Assembly (NCBI RefSeq): GCF_003030345.1
Contig: NZ_CP028158.1
Location: 372,001 to 436,000, forward strand
DNA from: Plantactinospora sp. BC1
Lineage (GTDB): Bacteria > Actinomycetota > Actinomycetes > Mycobacteriales > Micromonosporaceae
DNA length: 64,000 nt
Direction of reading: 5' to 3'
Shown here: positions 43,426 to 51,977 of the stretch, in pieces
Layout: every line of letters starts with the position of its first letter
How positions within the stretch are numbered: position 1 is the stretch's first letter
Notes under the pieces: model-generated
Database searches by the model: none
What the model saw: the letters and a program-made list of their open reading frames with translations, nothing else
Told to the model about the DNA's origin: nothing
Translations under genes and position numbers: made by a program

Positions 43426-44988
43426 TCAGCGTTGCAGGGTCAGCAGGCCGGGCCGGTAGGGCAGCAGGCCGTAGTCGCCGCCGGAGTTGGGGGAACGCCC
43501 CTGGTAGAGCAGCTGTAGGTTGCAGGGATCCACCGTCATCGTCTGGTCCGCGTTGCTGCGGATCAGTTCGCCGTGACTGATGTCGTTGGTCCAGGTGGCG
43601 CCGCTGTTGGCCTTGCCGGCGAAGGGGTTGCCCTCGGTCGCGGCCTGCGGGGTCCAGGTGCCGCCCAGGCTGGTGGCGGTGAACGAGCGGAAGTACCGGC
43701 CCTGTGCGCCGATCGCCTCGACGAGCATCAGGTACCGGTTCTGGCCCTGGAGCTTGTAGACCTGGACGCCTTCGAAGAGGTTGTTCGTCGAGTCGGTCAT
43801 GATCGTCGTGTAGTTCGAGCCGAAGCTGCCCGGGAAGTTCCCGATCGGCATGCTGGCCCGGTAGATCCGGCCGTTGTCCCCGGCGAAGAAGAGGTACATG
43901 TTCGTACCGTCACCGATGACCGCCTGGTCGATCGGTCCGGTGCCGGAGTTGGAGATGCTGCCGGTGAAGAGCGTCTGGGGTGCCGACCAGCTGTTCACGT
44001 TGGTGGGGTCGGTCGAGGTCCGGTAGGAGAAGGCGGGTCCACCCCACTGGTAGGCGAGCACCCAGACGTTGCGCGGGGCGAAGTAGAACAGCGACGGCGC
44101 GACAGCGGCGAACGGCATCGCGTTCTGGCTCGCCGACCCCATCTCGGACCAGTTCGTGAAGAGGCCGAAGTTCATCGAGCCCCACGTCGTTCCGGTGTCG
44201 TGCGTCGTCGCGTAGACCAGTTGCCTGCCGTTGTAGGGAGCATGGGTGAAGTCCTTCAGCGACACCCACCCCGACCTCGGCTGCGCCAGCGCCCCGGTCG
44301 ACGACCACCGGTACGTCGACGGAAGGTTGCAGCTGCCCGTCGGCGGCGGCGTCGTCGGCGGCGTGGTGGGGGTGCCGCCGCCGTTGAGGCGTACCAGTTG
44401 CCACTGCTGGTTGGTGCCGTTCCAGTCGTCGTACTGGACGACGTTCCCGCCGTCGGCGGTCGAGGCGCCCTGCACCTCCACCACCCGGTTGCTGTTCCGG
44501 TTGATCAACCGGACGTAGCCGCCGTCGGAGTCGGCCAGCCGGAACTGCTGGTTGGCCCCGTTGCTGTCGGCCCACTGCACGATGTTGGCACCGTTGGCGG
44601 TCGACCAGTTGTAGACGTCCAGCACCTTGCCGGAGAGCCGGGACCGCAACCGGTAGTAGCCACCGCCGGAGTCCACGAACTGCCACTGCTGCTGGTTGCC
44701 GTCGTTCCGCGCCCACTGGGTGATCCGCGCGCCGTCGTTCGTGGCCAGGTTGTACACGTCCAGGGCCTTGCCGCTGTTCCGGTTGACCAGCACGTACCAC
44801 GCGCTCGTGTCGACCGTCGCAGCCGACGCCGGAGCCGGACCGAACGCGACCGCCGCGGTAGCGACGAGGGCGGACACCACGGCGACGACGAGCCCGGACC
44901 GCCAGCGGCGTCGCGGGACGCGGACCGTACCCTGGCAGGCCGGTCCTGGAGCCGGCGTGACTGGTGGCGCCTGCGCCACGACATCCAT
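43426..44988 (-). CDS. Secreted CBM13 (ricin-type) + GH62 alpha-L-arabinofuranosidase
   Basis: 520 residues. A Sec signal with a positively charged lead ([24 protein letters not shown]) is cleaved near ASA (about 57). Three ricin-B repeats follow with QxW motifs ([48 protein letters not shown]). A Thr/Pro linker leads to a GH62 five-bladed propeller containing [30 protein letters not shown] and [12 protein letters not shown], which supply the catalytic acids. It removes arabinose side chains from arabinoxylan or arabinan outside the cell. AAAGGAGAAAG precedes ATG 44988. Confidence 0.93.
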   Translation of the reverse strand: MDVVAQAPPVTPAPGPACQGTVRVPRRRWRSGLVVAVVSALVATAAVAFGPAPASAATVDTSAWYVLVNRNSGKALDVYNLATNDGARITQWARNDGNQQQWQFVDSGGGYYRLRSRLSGKVLDVYNWSTANGANIVQWADSNGANQQFRLADSDGGYVRLINRNSNRVVEVQGASTADGGNVVQYDDWNGTNQQWQLVRLNGGGTPTTPPTTPPPTGSCNLPSTYRWSSTGALAQPRSGWVSLKDFTHAPYNGRQLVYATTHDTGTTWGSMNFGLFTNWSEMGSASQNAMPFAAVAPSLFYFAPRNVWVLAYQWGGPAFSYRTSTDPTNVNSWSAPQTLFTGSISNSGTGPIDQAVIGDGTNMYLFFAGDNGRIYRASMPIGNFPGSFGSNYTTIMTDSTNNLFEGVQVYKLQGQNRYLMLVEAIGAQGRYFRSFTATSLGGTWTPQAATEGNPFAGKANSGATWTNDISHGELIRSNADQTMTVDPCNLQLLYQGRSPNSGGDYGLLPYRPGLLTLQR

Positions 44989-45606
44989 AGTCTTTCTCCT
45001 TTGCCGGAACCACCCGGGCGCGGTACGCCACGCGTGGCGGTGGTGGGGTTCCTCGCATTCCCTGGACGGCACGGAAGCGTGGCTGACCGGCGACGCCGTC
45101 CGTCATTTCGGTGTGACGGCATGGGCGTCTTCATTGCCCGGCCACGCTTTCGCGCTCTCCTCCCGGGTGCGGAAACCGAACAGTGTTACCGCTAACATGA
45201 CCGGCCGCATGGCCTCACGGGCATCAAGTGAGACATGGGAGAGCCGCTCAGGCGACGGATGTACGGCATATTGCCAGACTGTTTCGAGGTATTCAAGGGG
45301 TGAACATCAATGCGTGTACCGCAGCTGGCATCCGTACGACCGACGGCGCCCTACTTCGGAGAACCCGACGTTTACCGCGTTGGCTGATAACATCTTTCGG
45401 CACAGAGAATCGAATCGATGCGGGAAATCAAACCGCGAGTTCTTGTTATCGATGCCGGTGTCGGAAGGTCGCGACTCTCCCGACGCCCGGGGGTGGCGTT
45501 CACGTTGGCTCCGGGGCGAGCCGTCCGGACCGCTCGTCGTCACCGGGGCGGACGACGGCAGGTGCGTCCCGCTTCGATCACCTGGGAACACCCGCACCCG
45601 CGCCAC
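44989..45606. other. Upstream region of the GH62 gene, relatively AT-rich
   Basis: 618 bases holding the leftward GH62 promoter with a LacI-type operator at 45184-45197. The part at 45350-45460 is distinctly lower in GC than the rest of the window. Combined with the recombinase remnant on its right, it looks like transferred or eroded sequence. The open frames crossing it show no recognisable protein. Confidence 0.5.
45184..45197. promoter_or_regulatory. LacI-type operator palindrome upstream of GH62
   Basis: TGTTACCGCTAACA is a 14-base inverted repeat (TGTTA/TAACA around CCGC). It is one base from TGTTAGCGCTAACA, the known type of LacI-family operator for actinobacterial plant-polysaccharide genes. 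It lies 196 bases before the arabinofuranosidase start. No lacI-family gene is in the window. Confidence 0.65.
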
Positions 45607-45928
45607 CCACACCAGCGGTCAACTCGCCGACCTGCTCAACACCGCCGGCCTGACCACCGGCATGGGCAAGCCCTACACCGCCGCCAACATGGCGTCCCTG
45701 CGGCACGTCTACAAGATCCCCGGGCCCCGGACCGTCGCGGTCCACGACGGCGAAGTCAGCGTCAAACAGGCGGCCACCGAACTCGGCATCCCCGCCGACG
45801 CGGTCTACAACTGGCTGCGCCTCGGTCAGGTACCCGCCCGCCGCGGTCCCAGCGGACGCTGGTGCATCCCCTGGGACCCGGCCACCCGGGAGATCTACCG
45901 GCAGGATGAAGAAGGCGGAGGCGGATGA
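45607..45928 (+). pseudogene. Remnant of a recombinase/resolvase C-terminal region
   Basis: About 107 codons. LADLLNTAGLTTGMGKPYTAANMASLRHVYKIPGP is the C-terminal part seen in serine-recombinase-family proteins. VSVKQAATELGIPADAVYNWLRLGQVPARRGPSGRWCIPW is a helix-turn-helix of the type following it. The catalytic resolvase domain is missing, and the upstream frame shows no homology. It is therefore a decayed mobile-element fragment. It ends just before the MerR gene. Confidence 0.6.
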
Positions 45929-45967
45929 GCTTGACCTCGCCCCAAGGGAATGGCCCACGCTGGGCGG

Positions 45968-46774
45968 GTGAACGACGCGGAACTCATGCTGCCCGGCGAG
46001 TTCGGCGCAGCGACCCGGCTGTCGTCGAAGGCGCTGCGGCTCTACGCCGAGCAGGGCCTGCTGGTACCGGCCGGCATCGACCCGGCCACCGGCTACCGCC
46101 GCTACCACCGTGACCAGATCGCCCGCGGTCGGCTGATCGCACGGCTGCGCACCTTCGATCTGCCGCTGGCGCGCATCGCCACTCTGATCGAGCTGAGCCC
46201 AGAACGTCGCCAGGCCGAGCTGCGCGCATGGCTGGCCGCCCAGGAGGCTCAATTGCGGCGCCGGCGCGACCTGATCGAGGCCCTCGACGGTGCCGCCGCA
46301 CCGATCACCGCCCCTCCGAGACTGCGAGTGAGGCCACCACGCAAGCTGTTGTGCCAGGAACGGCGCGTGCACATCGGCGAGCTGGACACCTTCGTCACCG
46401 ACGCGCAGCAACGCATCCGCGCCCGGCTGCAGGCGACCGGCCTGCCGCACGACGGGCCGACCCTGGTGCACTTGCACGGATTCGTCACCCACGACGGCGA
46501 CGGACCGGTCGAGGTCGCGGTGCCGTTCACCGGCTCCATCGAACCCGTCGACGACCTGCGGATCCGGCTGTCGCCGGCCGGCACCGACGTCTACCTGCCG
46601 GTCGCCGAAGCCGACGCCGGGTTCCCCGACATCCTGCGCGCCTACGAGACGTTGGAGGCGTGGATCGACGCGAACCACGTGCTCAGCCTTGCCAGCCCGG
46701 TCGAGATCCGGCCCGGCACCGACGGCGCGCTCCTCGACGTCACCTACCCCATCTCGACCAGCGAAAGAGGCTGA
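45968..46774 (+). CDS. MerR-family regulator with C-terminal GyrI-like effector domain
   Basis: 268 residues. The winged-helix domain (AATRLSSKALRLYAEQGLLVPAGIDPATGYRRYHRDQIARGRLIARLR) is followed by the dimer helix (LSPERRQAELRAWLAAQEAQLRRRRDLIEAL). The C-terminal 140 residues have the VEVAVPFTGSIEP and YPISTS strands of an AraC-effector/GyrI-like small-molecule-binding domain. It lies three bases before the BtrH-like gene and probably controls it. The start is uncertain: ATG 45950, GTG 45968 and ATG 45986 are in frame, none with an ideal ribosome site. Confidence 0.82.
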   Translation: MNDAELMLPGEFGAATRLSSKALRLYAEQGLLVPAGIDPATGYRRYHRDQIARGRLIARLRTFDLPLARIATLIELSPERRQAELRAWLAAQEAQLRRRRDLIEALDGAAAPITAPPRLRVRPPRKLLCQERRVHIGELDTFVTDAQQRIRARLQATGLPHDGPTLVHLHGFVTHDGDGPVEVAVPFTGSIEPVDDLRIRLSPAGTDVYLPVAEADAGFPDILRAYETLEAWIDANHVLSLASPVEIRPGTDGALLDVTYPISTSERG

Positions 46775-46777
46775 ACC

Positions 46778-47695
46778 ATGCATCCCTACATCGGTTCCGG
46801 GCCCTACTGCTACGCCAACTCGCTGGCCATGGCCCTGGGCCCCGCGGCGCCCTCCCCGTCGATCATCGAAGTGCTGACCGGCTCGCCGTTCGGTATGCAC
46901 CTGCTCGGCGGGCGGGTGCCGCTGTTCGACCCGTACGGCTGGGACGACCGCGGTATCGACGACGCGATCGCGCTGCTCGGCTGGACCTGCCGACGGCAAA
47001 GCGCGGACGACAGCGAACAAGCCCTGGCCAACCTTGAGGAAGCGGTTAAGACCGGCCCCGTCCTGGCCGGACCGCTGGAGATGGGCCTGCTGCGTCACGT
47101 GCCCGGAATGACCGGGCCGATCGGGTCGGACCACTTCGTTGCTGTCCTGGAAGCCGACGACACGCTGGTCCGGTTCCACGATCCGTACGGCTGCCCCTAC
47201 GCGACCCTGCCCACCAAGGACTTCCTGGCCGCATGGCGCGCCGACACGATCACCTTCTACCACGCTGAGCCGTACACGATGCGTGGCAACTTCCAGCGGG
47301 TCCGCGAGATCACCACCGAGGCAGCGCTGCGCGCGGCCCTGCCCGCAGCGGTCGCCTGGCTGCGCGGGCGCGACGACCTCACCGTGCCGCCCGGCACCAT
47401 CAGCGGCGCCGCCGCCGTACACCGCCTCGCTGACCTGGTCACCGACGGACTTGACCCTGAGACGCACGATCACCTGACGCATTTCGCGATCCGGGTCGGC
47501 GCTCGACGGCTCACCAACGCCGCAACAGCGCTCACCAGCCTCGGCCGGGACGAACCCGCCGTAATCGCTACCCAGCAGGCCCGGCTGATCGGCAGCCTCC
47601 AGCACGACATCGTCGGCGGACACACGGAATCCGCCACCCGAACGTTGCGGCAGCTCGCTCCGACCTACGACCAACTGGCTGCCGTGCTCGGCTGA
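46778..47695 (+). CDS. BtrH-like (C39/papain-like N-terminal) protein
   Basis: 305 residues. The opening YIGSGPYCYANSLAMALG matches the butirosin BtrH N-terminal pattern, a papain/C39-like fold with a Cys near the start. SDHFVAVLEADDTLVRFHDPYG supplies the matching His and Asp region. The C-terminal 130 residues are helical and resemble nothing I can name. BtrH is an acyltransferase passing acyl groups from an acyl-carrier protein; peptidase or acyl-transfer chemistry is possible here, but no carrier protein or aminoglycoside gene is near. Co-transcribed with the MerR gene. Confidence 0.7.
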   Translation: MHPYIGSGPYCYANSLAMALGPAAPSPSIIEVLTGSPFGMHLLGGRVPLFDPYGWDDRGIDDAIALLGWTCRRQSADDSEQALANLEEAVKTGPVLAGPLEMGLLRHVPGMTGPIGSDHFVAVLEADDTLVRFHDPYGCPYATLPTKDFLAAWRADTITFYHAEPYTMRGNFQRVREITTEAALRAALPAAVAWLRGRDDLTVPPGTISGAAAVHRLADLVTDGLDPETHDHLTHFAIRVGARRLTNAATALTSLGRDEPAVIATQQARLIGSLQHDIVGGHTESATRTLRQLAPTYDQLAAVLG

Positions 47696-47949
47696 CACCG
47701 CCATGCCCAGAGCGCCCAGCCGACGGTAACCTCCAATCACGACGGTCCGAGCTGTCGGTGGCCGCGGCGACCCTCCGCCTACCAGACAACCGATGCCGTT
47801 CGAATCCGAACAACAACCGCAGAGAAGGCAGTATGAAGCGCCCGTCGGCGAGGACGTCGACGCTCCAGCTCCGACTACCAGCGACGACCGCGCGCGTGCG
47901 GTGTCCGGGCCGCGGTGGTCACGTTCCGGAGCCCCGATACGCTGACGCG

Positions 47950-48411
47950 ATGGACGTCGAGGCCCTCCGCTGCCGCCCGCTTCGGCGGCTGGCCGGACTA
48001 CCAGGCCCGCTGTGGCTGACCTTCCATGTGCTGCTCTACCTCGGGGTGGGCGCGGTGGGCATCGCCCTGTGGGATGTCAGGTCCGGCGCGGCCCTCAGCC
48101 AAACCCTGGCTGCGATGCTCGTCGGGGTCCTGTGGTTCAGTCCGCTGGTGGTCTTCGTGAGCGTCGCGGCCACCTTCTGCCTGGGTGTGCTGCGCCTGCT
48201 GACCACCGCCCGCTGGTACTGGTTCAGGTTGGCCGCGGTGCTGCTCTTCGCGGTGCCGTTCCCGTTGTTGGTGCTGGGCGTCAACGGGCCGGAGACCGCG
48301 CTGCCGGTGGCCGCTGTCCAGTTGGCGACGGCGCTGCTCATCGTCCAGCCCAGGAGAGGGTCGGACGGCTGGGCGGACCGGGATCCCGTCATGCGGGACC
48401 ATCACTGGTGA
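47950..48411 (+). CDS. Small four-helix integral membrane protein, unknown function
   Basis: 153 residues with hydrophobic segments LWLTFHVLLYLGVGAVGIAL, LAAMLVGVLWFSPLVVFVSV, FRLAAVLLFAVPFPLLVLG and LPVAAVQLATALLIV. The tail is polar. I recognise no family. ATG 47950 is chosen because hydrophobic coding sequence begins there. An ATG at 47833 with AGAAGG upstream would add 39 arginine-rich residues and is possible. It ends 25 bases before the convergent sigma-factor gene. Confidence 0.55.
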   Translation: MDVEALRCRPLRRLAGLPGPLWLTFHVLLYLGVGAVGIALWDVRSGAALSQTLAAMLVGVLWFSPLVVFVSVAATFCLGVLRLLTTARWYWFRLAAVLLFAVPFPLLVLGVNGPETALPVAAVQLATALLIVQPRRGSDGWADRDPVMRDHHW

Positions 48412-48436
48412 CGGCTCCGGATCGCCGCAACCCACC

Positions 48437-49669
48437 TCAGCCGTGCCCGGGTCGGATCGTCGCTTTCACCCGGCTGGCCCGGGACTCCAGGTAGCGCTGT
48501 TCGGCGAGGCTGGCGGTGGCCTTCGCGGCACGCCGGTAGTGCTGGTACGCCCCGGCCGTGTCGCCGACCCGCTCCAGCAGATGCGCCCGTACGGACAACA
48601 GCCGGTGATTCCCGGCCATCCGTCCGTCACCGTCGAGTGTGGAGAGCAGGGCCAGTCCGGCCGACGGGCCCTCGATCTCGGCGAGCGCGATCGCCCGGTT
48701 GAGGGTCACCATCGGATTCGGTGCGATCCGTTCCAGGATCAGATAGAGGGCGTGCACCTGCCGCCAGTTCGTCTCCTCGGCGGTGGTCGCGTCGTCGTGG
48801 GTGGCGGCGATGGCGGCCTGTAGCTGATAGGGGCCCAGCGCCGGGCCGGCCAGCGACGCCTTGACCAGCTCGGTGCCCTCCTCGACGAGGGCACGGTCCC
48901 ACTTCGTGCGGTCCTGCTCGTCCAGCGGCACCAGGTCACCGGTTGCGGTGGTCCGTGCTCTCCAGCGGGCGTGTGTCAGCAGCATCAGCGCGAGCAGCCC
49001 GGTCACCTCGTCGTCCCGGGGCAGCTGTGCGTGCACCAGTCTGGCCAGCCGGATCGCCTCGTGCGCGAGGTCGACGCGGTGCAGGTCGGCGCCCGAGGAG
49101 GCGGTGTACCCCTCGTTGAAGATCAGATAGAGCACCTGTAGGACGGCGCGTAGCCGCTCCTCCCGCTCCGCACCCTCCGGCAGCCGGAACGAGCTGCCGG
49201 CGGCCCTGATGCGTTGCTTGGCCCGGCTGATCCTGGCCGCCATCGTGGCCTCCGGCACCAGGAAGGCGCGGGCGACCTCGGCGGTGGTGAGGCCGCCGAC
49301 CGCCCGCAGCGTCAGGGCGATCTGTGATGCCGGGGTCAGCGTCGGATGGCAGCACAGGAAGAGCAGGACGAGCGTGTCGTCGGTGTCCGGTACCTCCTCG
49401 GGCGCCGGTTCGACGGCGGCGGCCGACTCGCGCTCGCGGCGCGCGCGGTCGCTGCGCATCTCGTCGATGAGCCGCCGGGTCGCGACGGTCAGCAACCAGC
49501 CGCGCGGGTTGTCCGGAACTCCCTCGGCCGGCCACTGCACGGACGCGGCGAGGACGGCCTCCTGCACGGCGTCCTCACATCCTTCGAACTGGCCGTGCCG
49601 GCGCACCAACACGCCGAGGACCTGCGGCGTGAGTTCGCGCAGCAGGTCCTCGAACGCTCGTGCCGTCAT
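48437..49669 (-). CDS. ECF42-type sigma factor with C-terminal extension
   Basis: 410 residues, about twice the length of a simple ECF factor. Region 2 (LLRELTPQVLGVLVRRHGQFEGCEDAVQEAVLAASVQWP) and region 4 (LTLRAVGGLTTAEVARAFLVPEATMAARISRAKQRIRA) fill the first 180 residues. The remaining 220 are the helical, TPR-like extension with LYLIFNEGYTASSG and IAPNPMVTLNRAIALAEIEGP. This layout and the overlapping YCII/DGPF gene define the ECF42 group, which has no classical anti-sigma factor; the extension is thought to control activity. Confidence 0.9.
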   Translation of the reverse strand: MTARAFEDLLRELTPQVLGVLVRRHGQFEGCEDAVQEAVLAASVQWPAEGVPDNPRGWLLTVATRRLIDEMRSDRARRERESAAAVEPAPEEVPDTDDTLVLLFLCCHPTLTPASQIALTLRAVGGLTTAEVARAFLVPEATMAARISRAKQRIRAAGSSFRLPEGAEREERLRAVLQVLYLIFNEGYTASSGADLHRVDLAHEAIRLARLVHAQLPRDDEVTGLLALMLLTHARWRARTTATGDLVPLDEQDRTKWDRALVEEGTELVKASLAGPALGPYQLQAAIAATHDDATTAEETNWRQVHALYLILERIAPNPMVTLNRAIALAEIEGPSAGLALLSTLDGDGRMAGNHRLLSVRAHLLERVGDTAGAYQHYRRAAKATASLAEQRYLESRASRVKATIRPGHG

Positions 49670-50037
49670 GCCTCCAATTGTCCGTCGGCGAACATCACCT
49701 GCCGCACCTCGACCCCCAGGCCCTCGATCGCGCTGTCCGGGATCTGCGACGCCAGCTCGATCGCCCGCTCCCGGCTCTCGCAGTCGATCAGGTAGAAACC
49801 GCCCAGATACTCCTTGGACTCCACGAACGGTCCGTCGGTGACCACGGGCTGACCGTTCCGGACCGCCACCACGGCCGCCTGGGAGGGGTCGACCAGCGCC
49901 AGCGTGTTGATCAACTCTCCGGACTCCTTCAGCGCCTCGATGAACCTGCCGTGGCCGTCGCCGATCGCCGCCGTCTCCTCGTCGGTCAGCGCGTCCAGCA
50001 CCGCCGGGTTGATATGCAGGCTGATCAGGAACTTCAT
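49666..50037 (-). CDS. YCII/DGPF-domain protein, partner of the ECF42 sigma factor
   Basis: 123 residues starting KFLISLHINP. It contains the name-giving DGPF in VVTDGPFVESKEYLGGFYLID. YCII proteins are small alpha/beta dimers with unknown or catalytic roles. Linkage to ECF42 sigma genes is a recognised pattern, and they are typical targets of that sigma factor. The stop overlaps the sigma start (ATGA). GAGGAG lies 8 bases before ATG 50037. Confidence 0.9.
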   Translation of the reverse strand: MKFLISLHINPAVLDALTDEETAAIGDGHGRFIEALKESGELINTLALVDPSQAAVVAVRNGQPVVTDGPFVESKEYLGGFYLIDCESRERAIELASQIPDSAIEGLGVEVRQVMFADGQLEA

Positions 50038-50324
50038 CTCGTACTCCTCGTGGTTCGCGAGCCCGCTCCGGGCCCTTGCGCCGGTTGGTCGGAGCCGCCG
50101 CCGTCGGCTTGACATCCCGGACGACCTCCGGACGAGTTTTTCAGCGTCGCACCGTCCCGACCGCGAGGTCGCCCCCTTCCGGCACCCCCGCCGGACAGGA
50201 TCCGAGGGATCCGGTCCAGCGATGTCAAGAAGCTCCCGACGGCTCCGACCGGCTGGCAAAGGTCGAGAGAACAGGAAGTTTCGGATATGCGAGTCAACCG
50301 GGGTGGTGGGGACTGACGATCCTG

Positions 50325-51779
50325 ATGATGCCGACATTCCTCGTCGCGGTGGACCTGACGGCGCTGCTCCTCGCGCTGCCACGGCTGAGCGCCGACCTGG
50401 GCGCCACCAACATCCAACAGCTCTGGATCAGCGACAGTTACGGACTTCTGGCGGCGGGCCTGGTCATCACCATGGGTACTCTCGGTGACCGGATCGGTCG
50501 CCGACGGCTGCTCATGATCGGCGGAGCCGCCTTCGCGGTGCTGTCGGTCGTCGCCGCCTTCGCGGTCAGCCCGCTGATGCTGATCGTCGCGCGGGCACTG
50601 CTCGGCGTCGCCGGGGCGACCCTGGCCCCGTCCACCCTTGCCCTGATCATGAACATGTTCCGCGACGAAGGAGAGCGCGGCCGGGCCATCGCGATCTGGG
50701 CGTCCTGTCAGTTCACCGGGGGCGCGCTCGGTCCCGTACTCTCCGGGTTCCTGCTCCAGCACTTCTGGTGGGGCTCGGTCTTCCTGGCCGCCGTACCGGC
50801 GATGCTGCTGCTCCTGCTCGCCGGGCCGTTCCTGCTGCCGGAGTTCCGCGGTGACCGGGCCGGCCGGCTGGACCCGGTCAGCGTCGGGCTGTCGCTCGTG
50901 GCGGTGCTGCTGATGGTCTACGGCGTCAAGCAGTTGGCCGTCGAGAGCGTACCGGTGGTGCCCCTGGTGGCCCTGGTCGTCGGCGGGCTCACCGGGTTCC
51001 TCTTCGTACGCCGGCAACTGCGGCTGGCGGCGCCGCTGCTGGACCTGCGGCTGTTTCACCACCGACCCTTCACCGCGGTGATCGTCGCGCTGGTCTTCGC
51101 GGGCGTCGCGATGGCCGGTACCGGCCTGCTGGTGACCCAGTACCTCCAGAACGTGCTCGGCTTCTCGCCGGTCGCCTCGGCGTTGCTCTTCGCACCGATG
51201 GGCCTCGGCGTGGCGGTCGGCACCATGGCCGCACCGGCGCTGGCCCGCCGGACAGGGCGGCGGGCCGCGATCGCCGGTGGGCTGGTGGGGTCGGCCCTGG
51301 GCAGCCTGCTGCTGGTCGGCGTGCCCGGTGCGGGCGCGCTGTCGACAGTGATGATCGGCATCACCGTGCTGGCGCTGGGCACCGGTCCGCTGTTCGCGCT
51401 CGGCACCGGGCTGGTCGTCGGGTCCGTACCCCCGGAGCGCGCCGGTTCGGCGGCGTCGATGTCGGAGACCGGCAACTATCTCGGTGGATCGCTCGGCTTT
51501 GCCCTGCTGGGCGTGGTGGCCGCGGTGGTCTACGACAGCCGGATGGGCGGCACCTCCGACTCGCTGGCCGGCGCGGTCGCCGCCAGTCAGCACCTGCCCA
51601 GCGGCCAGGGCGCGGAACTGCTGCACAACGCGCGGGAGGCGTTCACCGTCAGCCTGCACGTCACCGGCCTCATCAGCGCGATCATCTTCGCCGGGCTCGC
51701 CGTCCTGATCCTGGCGATGCGTCCGGGGACCCGGAGCACCCCGGCCACGGTTCCCGAATACGAGACGACGCCCGCATAG
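50325..51779 (+). CDS. DHA2-type MFS multidrug exporter (EmrB/QacA-like)
   Basis: 484 residues from ATG 50325, with 14 membrane helices. Family blocks are LPRLSADLGATNIQQLWISDSYGL, the motif-A loop GTLGDRIGRRRLLMIGG, and ARALLGVAGATLAPSTLALIMNMF. GTGPLFALGTGLVVGSVPPERAGSAASMSETGNYLGGSLG is the typical second-half motif. It exports hydrophobic drugs or dyes by proton antiport. The 5' end is odd: helix 1 (GWWGLTILMMPTFLV) begins before any start in this frame. An ATG at 50288 with AGGAAG upstream reads MRVNRGGGD in another frame, so one base may be missing near 50303. Confidence 0.85.
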   Translation: MMPTFLVAVDLTALLLALPRLSADLGATNIQQLWISDSYGLLAAGLVITMGTLGDRIGRRRLLMIGGAAFAVLSVVAAFAVSPLMLIVARALLGVAGATLAPSTLALIMNMFRDEGERGRAIAIWASCQFTGGALGPVLSGFLLQHFWWGSVFLAAVPAMLLLLLAGPFLLPEFRGDRAGRLDPVSVGLSLVAVLLMVYGVKQLAVESVPVVPLVALVVGGLTGFLFVRRQLRLAAPLLDLRLFHHRPFTAVIVALVFAGVAMAGTGLLVTQYLQNVLGFSPVASALLFAPMGLGVAVGTMAAPALARRTGRRAAIAGGLVGSALGSLLLVGVPGAGALSTVMIGITVLALGTGPLFALGTGLVVGSVPPERAGSAASMSETGNYLGGSLGFALLGVVAAVVYDSRMGGTSDSLAGAVAASQHLPSGQGAELLHNAREAFTVSLHVTGLISAIIFAGLAVLILAMRPGTRSTPATVPEYETTPA

Positions 51780-51948
51780 CACCTCGCGGCAGCGCAGGGG
51801 CGGAGTTCGGCCAGACGGTTGGTCGGGGAGAGGGGACGTAGCTGACCTCGGCGGTCGGTGGCCGGCGCTTCCGGTCGGGGTGGTGCGCCGGGTGGGGACT
51901 GTGTGCGCAAAGGCGGCGTGGCGACTCTCCGAACATGGTACTAATTTC

Positions 51949-51962
51949 GACAGATTTGTCGG
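51949..51962. promoter_or_regulatory. Small palindrome upstream of ltrA-like gene
   Basis: CGACA-GATT-TGTCG is an inverted repeat in a locally AT-rich patch, 15 bases before the GTG start. It could be an operator or part of the promoter. There is no consensus match to lean on. Confidence 0.25.
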
Positions 51963-51977
51963 GAGAGACGGGGAGCG

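Noticed and set aside
45228-45909. Two overlapping plus-strand open frames across the AT-richer patch
   Set aside because: Neither shows a domain or ribosome site; the only homology is in a third frame, the recombinase remnant.
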